This document shows positions 33,858-45,614 of a stretch of DNA of 64,000 nucleotides, piece by piece. Every line of letters begins with the position of its first letter. The first letter of the stretch is position 1. Below the pieces are notes generated by a model. The model did not search any database, was not told the origin of the DNA, and worked only from the letters and a program-made list of their open reading frames with translations. The DNA is from Zanthoxylum bungeanum (Eukaryota > Streptophyta > Magnoliopsida > Sapindales > Rutaceae): positions 1 through 64,000 of the forward strand of contig SKCR01007571.1 of NCBI GenBank assembly GCA_019454045.1, read 5' to 3'. The position numbers and the translations under genes are program-made.

Positions 33858-35523
33858 GTAAGAATCACTCAATGGAAGGAAAAACGCATGATATTTGATG
33901 AGGGTTTTTCGCGTGCAAATTGGCTACCAATTTATTATCTTTGTTTAGGTCTCATCATCATACACCCTTAAACATGCATTCTAAACACATAATAAAATGC
34001 ATATGAAAATAAATAATAATGATATGCGGATGGATACTTAACACATTGATCCTTGATCAAATCTCTCCCTTTCTCTCTCAAACTAGCATTTGTATTACTT
34101 CTACCTGTTAAACTACACTTCTAAAGAAACCTCATTTACATTGAGAGGAATAGGTGAGAAGAGAATACAAAGAGAATAGAGGTGATAAGGCTGGACACGC
34201 AGGTCCAATTAATAAATTGAATTTATTACAACAATTTCCAAAATTGCCCCCACCCGACTAATATCCATCCGATATACATTATTCATTCATCACAACCATG
34301 TATTCACACAAGCATGTTATCAATCAATCTAATCACATTATTTAATCTGATAATTAGTGATCATCCAATGTTCAAACAACGATTTGATTTTGTGCGAGTC
34401 AAACTCGTTTTTGCGAATAAGTACTCAAAGTACGAATTCTCGAATTAAATTAAACTACAACATAAAATCCAATTTTAATATGTATTTAATACTAATTCAC
34501 TATTTAATTCCAAATTAAATATTACACTTTATTAATAAACCTTTTACGACTTAAATTCCAAATTTAATCTTTACGGGTCTCAAAGCCCGATTAACGTCCA
34601 ACGTCAATTTAATTCAAGTCCAATGGGCTTTAAATTAATTTCTTTAAGGCATGGGCTTTGGCAACCAAAGCCCAATCAAGGAGTAACCCCATAAGCCAAG
34701 AAATCAATTTCGGCCCATTAGGCCCAATTAAACTTTAAAGGTTTATAAGTCACATTTGGGCTTTATGGAAGTGGTTTTGGGCCCAATTGGATCCAACCAA
34801 TTTTGGCCTAAACTAACTTTGTACAACAAAGCCCAATAAGCCCATTTACAACATAACAAGCCCAAATCCAATTCAAGCATAATTAATTAAATCATAAAGT
34901 CCAATTTCATAATCTAATTAATTCTAAAGTGTATTACATGATTAATCATCCAAATCAATATTTCTAAAACACAAATTGTCCAATTAATCATGCTCAATTT
35001 CATTATCACATGTCCAACATATTTAATGAAAAAATCAAACCCATTAACCATGCTACATGTCTCGGCCAAGGGAGATAATTTTGTCCGATTTGAATTCAAT
35101 CCAATTAATTTCACAATCGACATCGAATTAACTTCCCGAATGATTTCATACACATCCAATGTTCAAAAATCAAAAAATACCAAGACATTAAAGGGCATAT
35201 ACCATTCGGCCAAGGTAAGTAATTTGGGGATTTTTGTTCAATTCAAAATTCAATCCAATTAATTTCAAATTAACATCATCCTACATGATTCTAACTCATC
35301 CAATGAATCAAAATCAAAAAATCTAAGATTTCCAAAATACTTATTACATTCGGTCAACATATGATTTTTGGGGAAATTTGATCCAATCACAATTTCTTGA
35401 AATTGATCCAATCAATCTTCAATACAACATGTATTAAGCATACTTAATCATCCAATTTCATAAAATCATGCTCAAATTCAAAATACCCAATTTTAAGCCC
35501 TAAAACTTTCATGCTTGAACCTA

Positions 35524-35537
35524 GGCTCTTGATGCCA
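35524..35537 (-). promoter_or_regulatory. PBS of element C, initiator tRNA-Met type
   Basis: Complement reads TGGCATCAAGAGCC, one base after the LTR end; a mutated form of TGGTATCAGAGCC. Confidence 0.75.
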
Positions 35538-35538
35538 T

Positions 35539-36976
35539 TGTTGGTTTTATTCTAGGTCCCAAGATCATCAAACAAGCATGAAGATGTGTGAAATACATAT
35601 CAAAGAAGTTGCGGAATACTTACATTGATTGGTTGAGACGATTTGAAGAGAAACAAAACCATTTTTCAGCCTTCCAAGGTGCGCCCACTGCATGCAGTCC
35701 ACTGCTCAAAAATTTCAGTTTTGAGTCTTCAAGAATCCAAGATTTCAAGCTTCAATCTTCATCGTTTGATTCCCGGCTCGTGGGTGGGTTTCCCTAACAC
35801 CTTCGTATGCCTCTTAGAAGTGTACTAGCACTTGGATCTTGCCACAAAATCCACAAATATGCTCCATCATTCACGCCATTTCTTGACAGTGAGCAGCCCC
35901 TTGGGCGTGAAGGAGAAAGAGATGGGAGAGAGATAGAGTTGTCTAGGGTTTACTAAAATCCATCTAATGAATAATAATAATTACTAAAGTGTAGAGAAAT
36001 ATTTTGCTTTTATATTTTAGGTGAAACCATTTCACCTTTTACCCTAAACTTGGTAGGTGTGGGTAAATGGTTTGTAAAAGCAAAACAAGGTAGTTGGGTG
36101 GTAGGTACACCTACCACACATGGGCCCCACATATTTGAATTCAAAATTCAAATATCTCTACGAACATTTGCCGCGGCTCGGTTCCGTTTAATCCGATTAA
36201 ACGAACTTCCGTCGTTAAATAATTAAATCTAATTTAATTAAATATCGATGCGACGCAAATATATTACGAACGTCGTTTACGAATTAATTCTAAATTAATT
36301 CGTTCGTTCACATTAAAGTCCGACTTTAATTTCGTAATGAAATCCAATTCATATTAATATATCCAATATTTAATTTTAGCCCATTCGAATAAATTAAATA
36401 GAAAAATCAAATTTAACTATTAAATTTATTTTACCGATTAATTCCAAATTAATCACGTTCCTCTCTCTTTAGACGATACTTTATCCCAGATAAAATATCT
36501 CCGTAATTAATCCCAGATTAATTTTCTCTCTCATCAAATTAATCCCAGATTAATTAAAGTGCGAGTCATACGTCATCGGTGTATCATTGGAAGCGACCCA
36601 TGAGATCTCCGGATATGTTGGCAGTAAATTCGGTCGTCGGACTATCCGAACACGTAAGTACCAAGTACTACGTTTTACGATTCACAAGACAAGGTTGGCT
36701 TCTAGCAAAGCGCCATGTCTACCCAATTCTCCGGAAATATCCTTACAGGAATATATTGATCTGTATCAGGCGTAGTATACATCGTATAGTGCATATCGAT
36801 CTAGTATCGGATGGTCACGTGCTAGGCCTTGGGCTGGAGTTGTGTCTGCCCCGTACGAAGCACATGTCGGATGTCTGGTAACTAGTCTCTATAATCGGAT
36901 ATACATGACCTAGTCATAATATCCCGATGGCCGAGCAGCACTTAAGAGCACTAATACCGTATCCTACGTGACATCA
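35539..36976 (-). repeat. 5' LTR of element C, truncated
   Basis: Ends AAAACCAACA at 35539 next to the PBS. Reads up to 'CCTACGTGACATCA' at 36976, where the 3' LTR continues but this copy changes into the tandem array. About 600 bp of the LTR start is missing. Confidence 0.83.
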
Positions 36977-37436
36977 CGGTAGTCCACATAGTCCACATAC
37001 TCCACGGTAGTCCACATTGTCCACATATTCCTCGGTGGTCCACGGTAGTCCACATAGTCCACATACTCCACGGTAGTCCACGGTAGTCCACATAGTCCAC
37101 ATACTCCACGGTAGTCCACATACTCCACAGTAGTCCACGGTAGTCCACATAGTCCACATACTCCTCGGTAGTCCACGGTAGTCCACATAGTCCACATACT
37201 CCTCGGTAGTCCACGGTAGTCCACATACTCCTCGGTAGTCCACAGTAGTCCACATAGTCCACATACTCCTCGGTAGTCCACGGTAGTCCACATACTCCAC
37301 GGTAGTCCACATAGTCCACATACTCCTCGGTAGTCCACGGTAATCCACATACTCCTCGGTAGTCCATAGTAGTCCACATAGTCCACATACTCATCGGTAG
37401 TCCACGGTAGTCCACATACTCCTCAGTAGTCCACAT
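36977..37436. repeat. tandem repeat block S1, AGTCCACAT family
   Basis: Irregular tandem array of about 9-12-bp pieces (GTAGTCCAC, ATAGTCCAC, ATACTCC(A/T)C, GG) grouped into larger units of about 20-60 bp. All three minus-strand frames stay open (up to 164 codons of Y-V-D-Y and R-G-L-P type repeats) simply because the repeat lacks stops. The core AGTCCACAT also occurs once in each of the first long units of S2, so S1 probably grew from that piece. Confidence 0.85.
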
Positions 37437-38350
37437 AGTCCACATGCCGTACCTGGCGTGCTAACCCCGTATCTAGGGCGTCACTGTGGTATGAATGCTA
37501 ACCCCGTACCTAGGGTGTCGCAGTGATGTCTCCGTACCTAGAGAGCCACAAAATGTCTGAATAGTCCACATGCCGTACCTGGCGTGCTAACCACGTACCT
37601 AGGGCGTCGCTGTGGTCTGAATGCTAACCCCGTACCTAGCGTGTCGCTGTGACGTCTCCGTACCTATAGAGCCATAAATGTCAGAATAGTCCACATGTCG
37701 TACCTGGCGTGCTAACCCCGTACCTAGGGCGTCGCTGTGGTTTGAATGCTAACCCCATACCTAGGGTGTCGCAGTGACGTCTCCGTACCTAGAGAGCCAC
37801 AAATGTCTGAGTGCTAACCCCGTACCTAGGGTGTCGCGGTGAAGCCTCCGTACCTAGAGTGCCACAAATATCTGAGTGCTAACCCCGTACCTAGGGTGTC
37901 GCGGTGAAGCCTCCGTACCTAGAGTGCCACACATGTCTGAGTGCTAACACCGTACCTAGGGTGTCGCGGTGACGCCTCCGTACCTAGAGAGCCACAAATG
38001 TCTGAGTACTAACCCCGTACCTAGGGTGTCGCAGTGACGCCTCCGTACCTAGAGTGCCACAAATGTCTGAGTGCTAACCCCGTACCTAGGGTGTCGCGGT
38101 GACGCCTCCGTACCTAGAGAGCCAAAAATGTCTGAGTGCTAACCCCGTACCTAGGGTGTCGCAGTGACGCCTCCGTACCTAGAGTGCCACAAATGTCTGA
38201 GTGCTAACCCCGTACCTAGGGTGTCGCAGTGACGCCTCCGTACCTAGAGTGCCACAAATGTCTGAGTGCTAACCCCGTACCTAGGGTGTCGCGGTGACGT
38301 CTTCGTACCGAGAGAGCCACAAATGTCTGAATGCTAACCCCGTACCTAGG
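37437..38350. repeat. tandem repeat block S2, 65-bp units and 125-bp higher-order units
   Basis: From 37811 units repeat every 65 bp (starts at 37811, 37876, 37941, 38006 and onward), each made of two related halves around CCGTACCTAGGG and CCGTACCTAGAG. Before that, three longer units of about 125 bp start at 37437, 37563 and 37688, each opening with AGTCCACATG. GC-richer than all surrounding sequence. No spacers or direct-repeat pattern of CRISPR type. Confidence 0.9.
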
Positions 38351-38705
38351 GTGTCGCCGCTGTGATATTTCCATGCCCGGAGTGTCGTACCTGGCAGAAC
38401 TGATCTGATATCTCCATACCCGGAGTGCCGTACCTGGCTGATCTGATACTGATGTCTCCATACCCGGAGTGCCATACCCAGAAAAACTGATGCTGATAAT
38501 GATATGGGCCTCGCCCCCAGAGTGCCATACCCGGCGTGCCATTCTCGGCGTGTCCATTCCCGGACAATATCTCCATTCTCGGAGTGCCATTCCCAGCGTG
38601 CCATTCTCGACGTGCTCATTCTTGAGCTGTCCATTCCCGGACTATATCTCCATTCTCGGAGTGCGATTCCCGGCGTGCCATTCTCGGCATGTCCATTCCC
38701 GGATT
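38351..38705. repeat. tandem repeat block S3, CCATACCCGGAGTGCC family
   Basis: Short repeats of about 16-20 bp: CCATACCCGGAGTGCC, CCATTCTCGGCGTGTCC and similar. They align with the CCGTACCTAGAGTGCC half of the S2 unit, so S3 looks like a diverged offshoot of S2. Confidence 0.85.
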
Positions 38706-39300
38706 AAACTGATCTGATGTAATGTAGGCCTCGCCCCCAGAATGCCATACCCGGCAGAAAATGATCTGATGTAATATGGGCCTCGCCCCCAGAATGCCAT
38801 ACCCGGCAATGCTGATACTGATGTAATGTGGGCCTCGCCCCCAGAATGCCATACCCGGAAAGACTGATACTGATGCTAATATGGACCTCGCCCCAGACTG
38901 ATGCTGATGTCTGATGTGGGCCTCGACCCTGGGACTCATTCCCGAAACTGTTGACAAGGTGGGCCTCGACCCTGGGATCCATTCCCGGATTCATTCCAAA
39001 TTCTGACGATGTGGGCCTCGGCCCTGGGATTCATTCCCTGGATTCACTCCAAAACTCTAGCGATGTGGGATTTATTCCCGAAACTCTGACGATGTGGGCC
39101 TCGACCCTGGGATTCATTCCCCAAACTGCTGATAAGGTGGGCTTCGCCCCTGGGATTCATTCCAAAATTCTGCTGATGTGGGCCTCGGCCCTAGGATTCA
39201 TTCCTGAAACTGATGCTGACAACGCGGGCTTCAACCCTGGGACTCATCCCTAAAATTGAAACTGATATAGGCATCAACCCTGGGATTCATCCCCAAAACT
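38706..39300. repeat. tandem repeat block S4, about 50-bp units
   Basis: Units open with GATGTAATGTGGGCCTCG and contain CCCCAGAATGCCATACCCGG, later changing to ACCCTGGGATTCATTCCC. Sequence drifts steadily along the block from S3-like to more diverged. Open frames here are by-products of the repeat. Confidence 0.85.
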
Positions 39301-41021
39301 ACTACTCGTATGTTGCTGATTCTGGTTGGCTTATCTTTGCCGCTTTCTCTTTTTCTTCTTTGAAACCTGTGAATACAAGACGAAACAAACACAAAAAGAA
39401 TGCAAAATATGTTACGTGTATGCATGCATGCATGAATGAATTTCCTATTCCGTTGAGTTAGGTCTTCCGCCAGTTCTCCTGGTGATTGATCAGTCTTCTC
39501 TTTAGTCTCATGACTCAATATCTTGTTATGTCCCTGATTCGCGATGTGGTAGACTGGTCGCCCCCAGTCTTGGTTTAGCTTTCTGCTCTCTACTGTTTGT
39601 ACTTGGTCAAGATGAACCACATGGTGGGGCCTTCTATACCATCACATTATATTATATGCTACGAAATAGTCCCCATAGTTATACATATTTTCGTCCTCAA
39701 GGAATACCCAGTAATGAAACCAGATAACCTTCAAAACATTCGATGCAACTCGAATCCAAGTCTTTGAATAAATGATCTAAGCCAGACTCAAAGTGTGTGT
39801 GTGCAAAGGTTCCTTTGCAGATTCATCCCCAGGTAAGCTAACTCAATGATTTCGTCAAAAATCGGGATCGATGGGTCAAACCAACCTAGATGTCTCAATT
39901 ATGCCTGCAATTGTTTTTTTTTTTTGTGCTCAATGCGGTATGGTTTTCTTTTCTTTTTTTTTTTTTTCATTTTGAACTTCTTTTTTTCTTTTCTTTTCTT
40001 TTTCTCTTTTTTTTTTTTTTCTTTCTCTTTTTTTTTTCAACACACCTACCCTTTAAGGTAGCATTTCTCCTCATGGTGGTCCTAATACTCGCCCATGGGT
40101 AGCTTCACGCTTATTGGTTATAAGTGGTTCAATTCTTTTCTCTTTAGAGACTTTTCTTTCATTTTCAACCATACCACACATCATAACATAAGCAAATCAA
40201 GATAGACATCTAAGCAAACGGTCATTCACCGACCTACAATTTCTTTTTTTTTTTTTTTTTTTTTCCTTTTTTTTTTTTGGGCCCACCATAGTCTTTCTAT
40301 CATTGCCGTAAGATTTTCTGTTCGTCAGTTTCCTTTTCCCCGATATCTATGTTTTCTAAACTATTCTTGACAAGTCTTCTTTTATCCCTAACCCAACGGA
40401 TATCTATGATGGCTTTTAAGACACGAGGGTTAACATGATGCATGTATGCATGAGATGCATGTGATGTATGAGACACAATATGCATGGGGTTATCAAAAGC
40501 ATAAAGGGTGGCTCCTATAGGTCATACAACTATGGTTCACATGTGGGTTTACATGAGTGTGGACAAAGGTTCTCGTTTGACGAAGGATTACCCACAACTA
40601 GGACTCCCCACTCAAGGGTTCAAGCGACCAAGTGAGTGCACCTTTTTTATACCTTATGGTACGTGCCAACGAGTTACGGTGTGTGACTAACTGTCGAATG
40701 GATTTCCCGTTGTAGATTCCCCAGAGGGAGGGTGGAGCGAGGCTCTCTTAAGTACCCAAGCCCCTTAGGCTCTTATCGCTTGGTGTCAGGAATAAACAAC
40801 GAGTCCTCCAAACTAGTCTATCACAACGAGCTACAGATAATGATTATCTAGGTGCTTTCACAGCTTTTCCCCGAAGGGTAGTGAATGAAGGAAAACACCA
40901 AGTCATCACCTAGCTTTAACAGTGCCTTTGGTTAAAACCCCCCTCAACCCACTAGAGAAACGGTCAACTAAAGCACAAATCATACACATCACAAGACATG
41001 ATTTCGAGGCCATTCTTTAAA
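39301..41021 (-). mobile_element. Tat/Ogre-like element, region downstream of its PBS
   Basis: On the minus strand this follows the PBS at 41039. It looks like a non-coding leader: several G-rich phrases, homopurine tracts, GCATGCATGCATG near 39420, and a 129-codon open stretch at 39231-39620 (unknown, partly in S4, low support). No gag, protease or RT motif could be read. The tandem blocks S1-S4 lie further along in the same direction. Tat-lineage elements are known to carry tandem repeats in untranslated regions, which fits. Confidence 0.5.
39908..40280 (+). repeat. poly-T / CT-rich low-complexity tracts
   Basis: T-runs with scattered C at 39908-39920, 39948-39970, 39981-40040 and 40242-40279. 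Homopurine on the sense strand of the Tat-like element. Phe-rich open stretches here are artefacts. Confidence 0.85.
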
Positions 41022-41039
41022 TCCCCAGTGGAGTCGCCA
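41022..41039 (-). promoter_or_regulatory. PBS of the Tat/Ogre-like element
   Basis: Complement reads TGGCGACTCCACTGGGGA, three bases after the LTR end. The form matches the 'TGGCGACT' sites described for Ogre/Tat gypsy elements (tRNA-Arg type, from memory). Confidence 0.7.
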
Positions 41040-41042
41040 GAC

Positions 41043-42959
41043 TGTAGACAACAGAACCTGGGCGACGCTGTTCTAGGCTCGCGGCCTAGTTGGGAAGTAT
41101 AAAATAACATGGAGTCGCCACCCGGTATGAACCGGGACAAAGATTTAAGGCCACACTCACCCCTCGCAAGGGAAGACCTCAAACCGTTGGGTTCGGAATG
41201 GTCCCTTACTTATGTCACTTGTGATGATATAATTTGTGCAATAAACTAACCGAATCTATTGAACATTCATGCTCAAGGGTACTTAGATCTAACATGCTTT
41301 CATCCAAATAACTCCACGCAATATAACACAACGAGCATATTGAACCATTAAACCAAAGTAAACAAATAACTAATTAAACATAAACATAAACTAAACGAAA
41401 CTTCATGCATAAAGAATGAAGAAACAACATGCCTAAATAACACAATCATGCTTTGAAAATTAAATAACAAGACTAAATTAACTCATGCTTAAAATAATAA
41501 ATAAACGGCCTAGAACTATGACATGCTCAAATACAAATTAGGATGAGACGAGATGCGTGCATCTTAAGTGGTACGTGGCATTGTATCCCGAGTGCAGACC
41601 ATACTACCGTCCATTCGGAATCGGCTATAGAATTTACGTCCGGGTTTCCATCCGATATACCACAAAAGAGAACACATATCCCGCTCATCCAACAATCACA
41701 TCATGCTTCAAACGACTCTCATGCAATTATATATCAAAATAAATAAAACAACAATAAAGAAGATAAGTAGAAAGGTGCCCTCAGGTCTAACCTCTTTTGT
41801 CGTCTAAGAAAGGGCGTTACACGTCCGTTGGAAGGGTGAATGATCCGCTACTCTTTTAGTTCACCAACTCAACGTCTTTCCTCGCTGTTTTTCTGTTCGG
41901 GCTGCTATTTCAAGTCCGTTTCGCTGCTGTTTCGCTGCTACGTTTCAGGTCACTGTCTTGATGGTTTAGCGGACTGTTTTGGGTGATTTTGAAGGCTTAG
42001 GGAGGTGCGTTTGTGAGGATTTTTTAGGGAAACTTTATGGAGGTTTTGGGGATGGTGTTTAGGTGATTTTAGGACTGTTTTATGGGTTAAAGACGCAACA
42101 AAAACTGACCAGAACAGGGGACGAAACTGTGCAGTTCAAGGTGCAGTGAGGGGTGTTTCGGGACTGTTTTGGGGCTGCGAATGGGGCTGTGTTTGGAGGG
42201 TGTTTAGTGCGACTTTAGGGCTGTGAATAAGGTTTATTTGAGGGTGTTTTAGGGCTGTGAATGGGGGCTGGAACTCGGCAATGGAGGGTTAAGTTTAGGG
42301 CTTGGGCGTGAAGGGTGTTGATGATGGAGGGAAGATGCGGCAATGGAGGCTATTGGATCTTGAAGGTGCGGCAATGGAGGCTTCAGGGGGATACTTGGGC
42401 GTGCAATGGAGGCTTAAGAGAGTGCTTTAGGCGTGTGAGAGAGGTGTATGTGCTAGGTCTTGAATGGGGGGGTGAAGGCCTCTTTTTATAGGCAAAGAGA
42501 GAAGACTTTCCTAATTAGATTAGGAAGGAATCTCCTAATTGATTTCTAATAAGGAATGCATCTCCTAATTAGGATTTGGGATTGGATTTGATTCGGTAGG
42601 GATTTGATTTGATTTCTTTTATTTAGGTAAGGATTTACAAGATTTAAACATGTGATAAATATGCATATACCTAAATAAAGGGGCTTTGGGCGTGAATCAC
42701 ATCCTTTAGGCATGGATTTGGTTTGACTTGGGTTGACTTGGGTATTTGGGTTTGGTTTGGGTTTTGGGCCTTAGGTAAGGTTTGAAACGGAAGTCCAACA
42801 AACAACCGGAGCCAAACAACGAGGTTAAATCCAACAAAAATTCCATTTTCCAACTTTACCCATCCAACGTCCGTTTCCCGCGACTTTCATGACTGAAGAG
42901 GTAGTTGCCTCCATACGAGACTCATCATTGGGCTAATGTGTAAAAATGCAATGCCTACA
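41043..42959 (-). repeat. Tat/Ogre-like LTR 1 (5' type, complete)
   Basis: Minus strand: TGTAGGCATTGC at 42959 to GTTGTCTACA at 41043, then PBS. 1917 bp. Contains a G-rich stretch (41930-42440) with repeated GGCAATGGAGGCTT and GGGCTGTGAATG phrases. The 'GAGTCTCGTATGGAG' block near the start is shared with LTR 2 and the 25030 fragment. Confidence 0.82.
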
Positions 42960-45010
42960 GGAAGACCTCAAACCGTTGGTCCCTTACTTATGTCACTTGT
43001 AATGATATGATTTGTGCAATAAACTAACCGAATATACTCAACACGTATGCTCAAAGGTAGCCTACACCTAAGTTCACATGCATAATAATAATAATGAAAC
43101 CTATATCTAAGTTCAAATAATTCAAAGTAAATTGTCATAACGGCAAACACAAAATAACATCCAATCATCACACAAGCATGCTCAATTATCTAATGTGGAA
43201 AATAAATAAGAATCTAAGCATAAATATAAATTAAATCCCTAATATGATATAAAAGAACCTAATCATGCATAAAGAAAGAAACTTCTATCGACTAAATCAT
43301 GCTTAAGATAAATAACATGCTAACAACCTAATCATGCTCGAATACAATGTTGGATGAAACAAAATACGTGTGTCTCTTAAGTAGTACGTGGCGTTGAATC
43401 GCGAGTGCAAACCGCACTACCGTCTATTCGGATTCGGCTATGAAATTTACGTCCGGGTTTCCATCTGATATACCACAAGAGAGAACACGCATTTTGTTCA
43501 TCCAGAATTCACATCATGCTTCAACAAATGACTCTCATGCGATAATATATTAAAATAAATAAAAGAAACGAAAGATAATAAGTAAAAAGGGTGCCTTCAG
43601 GTCTAACCTCTTTTGTCGTCTCTTGAAAACGCGTTACACGGCCGTCGGAAGGATTGATGTTCCGCAACTTTTCTGGTTCAATAATCTAATATTTTTCCTC
43701 GTTGTTTCGCTGTTTGGGCTACTGTTTTCACTTCATTTCGCTGCTGTTTGTGTTGTATTTTCTGGTCACTGTTTTTGGTAATTTAGGCTAATGTTTTGTG
43801 GTTTTTGGACTGATTTGGGCTGTTTTTTGAGGTGCAGTTTTGGGGGTGTTTTCCGGCAGTTTCCAGGGGTTGTTCTGGGCAGTTTTTAGGTGATTTACTG
43901 GCAGTTGGTGCGTGAAGGTTGTGTGAGTGTCTTATGTGCGTGTGTTTGTGGTTGGGTATTAGGGGGGCTAGTTGATTTTGTTTGTGTGTGCAGTTGATGA
44001 ATGCGGCAGGTGGCTAGGCTTGATTTTCTGGGCGGTGGCGAGAGTCTTAGTGATGTGTGCGGCAATTTCTGGTGTCAAGGGCTTTGACATGCGTGTGTTT
44101 ATTAGCTAAGGTTTTTTTTCTTGACGTGTCAAAGGGGCTGCTTTGTTTTTTCATGTTCTGGATGGTTTATTTAGTTAGTGGGTTGGTCAGGGTGGCTTGT
44201 GGACGTGCTGATGAGTTTAGCGTGATGTTAAGGGGCTGGCTTGTTAGTGCATTTTTGTGAGGGTTTATTTAGTGAACGGGTAAGCCGCGTGAAGGGCAAG
44301 CTGCGTGGCTTTGGGAGAGGCAGCAACGTGAGTGAGGTTGATGAGGGGGGGCATGTGGCTGATGCGTGAATTGGCTCTTGTTGATGAGTTGAAGGGCAAG
44401 TGTTGCCGAGAGTGAGGCAATGTGAGGAGCTGTGCGTTGATTTTGAGGAGGCAGGGGCTGATGCGTGAGAGAAGAGAAATGGTGAAGCTCCAGGTTATTT
44501 TCTTTGTGTTTTCGTGAGAATGAGCCAGTGTTTAATATGTTGGTGAAGAGTTCTTTTTATAGGCAAATGGATGGGGGTTATCCTTGTTTAGGAAGGAGAA
44601 GGATTTGTGCATTAATTGGGAGATATTTTTAATTATTGGGTGATAAGGAAAATCTTTTATTTAGGGAAGTGATTTGATTTAAATTTGATTTCTTCTCTTT
44701 TGATTAGGGATATGATTTAATTTAATTAGGAATGTGATTTATGAGATTTCATTTAATTTAATTTTTTGACATGTGTTTTAAATGTTTTAATTATTATTGG
44801 ATGTGATTTAATGGGCTAAGGGTGTGTTTTAAAACGGTGGTCCAACAAGCAAACCCGAAGCGTAAACAAACGAATTAATTCCAACAATGTGTCAATTCTT
44901 GACTCTTCCCTTCCGACGTCCGTTTCCCGCAGCTTCCACAATCTAAAAAGGTAGTGTCTCCATACGAGACTCATCATCGGGACTTATATACAAAAAATGC
45001 AGTGCCTACA
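42960..45010 (-). repeat. Tat/Ogre-like LTR 2 (3' type, end truncated)
   Basis: Starts TGTAGGCACTGC at 45010 after a PPT and runs to 42960, where it joins LTR 1 head to tail at GGAAGACCTC (the equivalent of 41171). About 128 bp at its end are missing. More diverged from LTR 1 than the two C or A LTR pairs. Hydrophobic open stretch 44057-44260 is not considered a gene. Confidence 0.8.
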
Positions 45011-45024
45011 GTCGCCCCCACTTT
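45011..45024 (-). promoter_or_regulatory. polypurine tract of the Tat/Ogre-like element
   Basis: Complement reads AAAGTGGGGGCGAC directly before the LTR start TGTAGGCACTGC. Shows LTR 2 is a 3' LTR. Confidence 0.75.
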
Positions 45025-45068
45025 GATGGGACTTGTGCAGTGTGTGACAATGACAATCCCATCAAAGT
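45020..45068. repeat. perfect 12-bp inverted repeat next to the PPT
   Basis: ACTTTGATGGGA at 45020-45031 and TCCCATCAAAGT at 45057-45068, separated by 25 bases. It overlaps the PPT edge and would fold into a stable hairpin in the element RNA. Confidence 0.75.
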
Positions 45069-45070
45069 AC

Positions 45071-45614
45071 CCACTGTCAATGGGTCGCGCTTAACTGGAA
45101 TCATTAAGCTTGTTGAGCCAAAGGCAAGGCTTAGTTGATTCAGAGGAAAAGGTAAGGAAATATATTGGATATATATTTTGGACTTGGAGGTCCACCTACC
45201 GGATCTAGGAATTGGATGGAATCCAATTGATCTTAGAGATCTACCTAGTTAAGTTTCATATAGCTTGTTGGACAAAGTCAAGGTTATGTGTTATTTAACG
45301 GGATCCTCGCCCACTAGGAAACTGGGTTTCCCGAGTACTCAATAGAGGGTTAGAGGCTCGCCGAAAAATAGTGGGAGGCCAATATTAAATTTGCAATTTT
45401 GTTTAATACTTGCTGATACACGCTCTTTTATTTTATTTAGCATCGGTATGAATATATTAGTTGGACTAATATTTGTTTTATTGGTTTCTTTGAACAATTA
45501 GACTGTACAAGACACTACTCCACTTGTAGTTGGTTATATAGTTGACTATAATAACTATTACATTTTGAGTGTACCCGATATCGTTGATTGAATAGTTGGA
45601 CAATTGAAATCGAG
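45071..45614 (+). other. copia leader piece preceding the best-preserved gag
   Basis: Joins the Tat-like tail at about 45071 and matches the last 540 bp of the A/C/D leaders, including GGCAAGGC and GGACAAAGTCAAGG phrases and the hairpin block. PBS and LTR are missing on this side. Confidence 0.7.
45301..45331 (+). promoter_or_regulatory. conserved leader hairpin block, gag-intact copy
   Basis: GGATCC, CCTCG-ccca-CTAGG (one mismatch) and GGAAAC-tgg-GTTTCC. The second stem is perfect while its loop differs from the other copies. About 285 bp before the gag ATG. Confidence 0.45.

Larger units (their letters stand above)
33021..35523 (-). other. long leader of element C
   Basis: About 2.5 kb between gag and PBS on the minus strand. 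Homologous to the A and D leaders; contains the conserved hairpin block (33406-33436), spaced GGCCAAAGTCAAG phrases, the small TGGAC-GTCCA hairpin near 34192-34208, and an antisense open frame (33576-33857). The part near the PBS is AT-rich with repeated ATTGGATT phrases. Confidence 0.7.
27552..36976 (-). mobile_element. Ty1/copia element C, defective, 5' LTR truncated
   Basis: Minus-strand order from high coordinate: 5' LTR (35539-36976, its start missing), PBS, leader, gag, pol, PPT, 3' LTR (27552-29609). Coding parts show the same inherited lesions as A, B and D. The break at 36976 falls inside the LTR, where a tandem-repeat array begins. Both LTRs carry the same family-specific terminal segment, distinct from A, D and E. 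Confidence 0.85.

Noticed and set aside
36951..37445. Overlapping open frames up to 164 codons rich in Y-V-D-Y and R-G-L-P repeats
   Set aside because: All three minus-strand frames are open because the short tandem repeat has no stop; no start context, no flanking gene features.
37437..38350. CRISPR-like regular repeat spacing
   Set aside because: Units are contiguous with no unique spacers; plant nuclear context; ordinary tandem repeat.
38216..38994. Several 76-124-codon frames on both strands
   Set aside because: By-products of GC-rich tandem repeats S2-S4; frames overlap on both strands and have no domain.
39846..40102. Phe-rich frames
   Set aside because: Translation of poly-T tracts.
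44057..44260. Hydrophobic 67-codon frame in Tat-like LTR 2
   Set aside because: Opposite to the element sense, absent from LTR 1, no upstream signals; Val/Leu-rich because the strand is G/T-rich.
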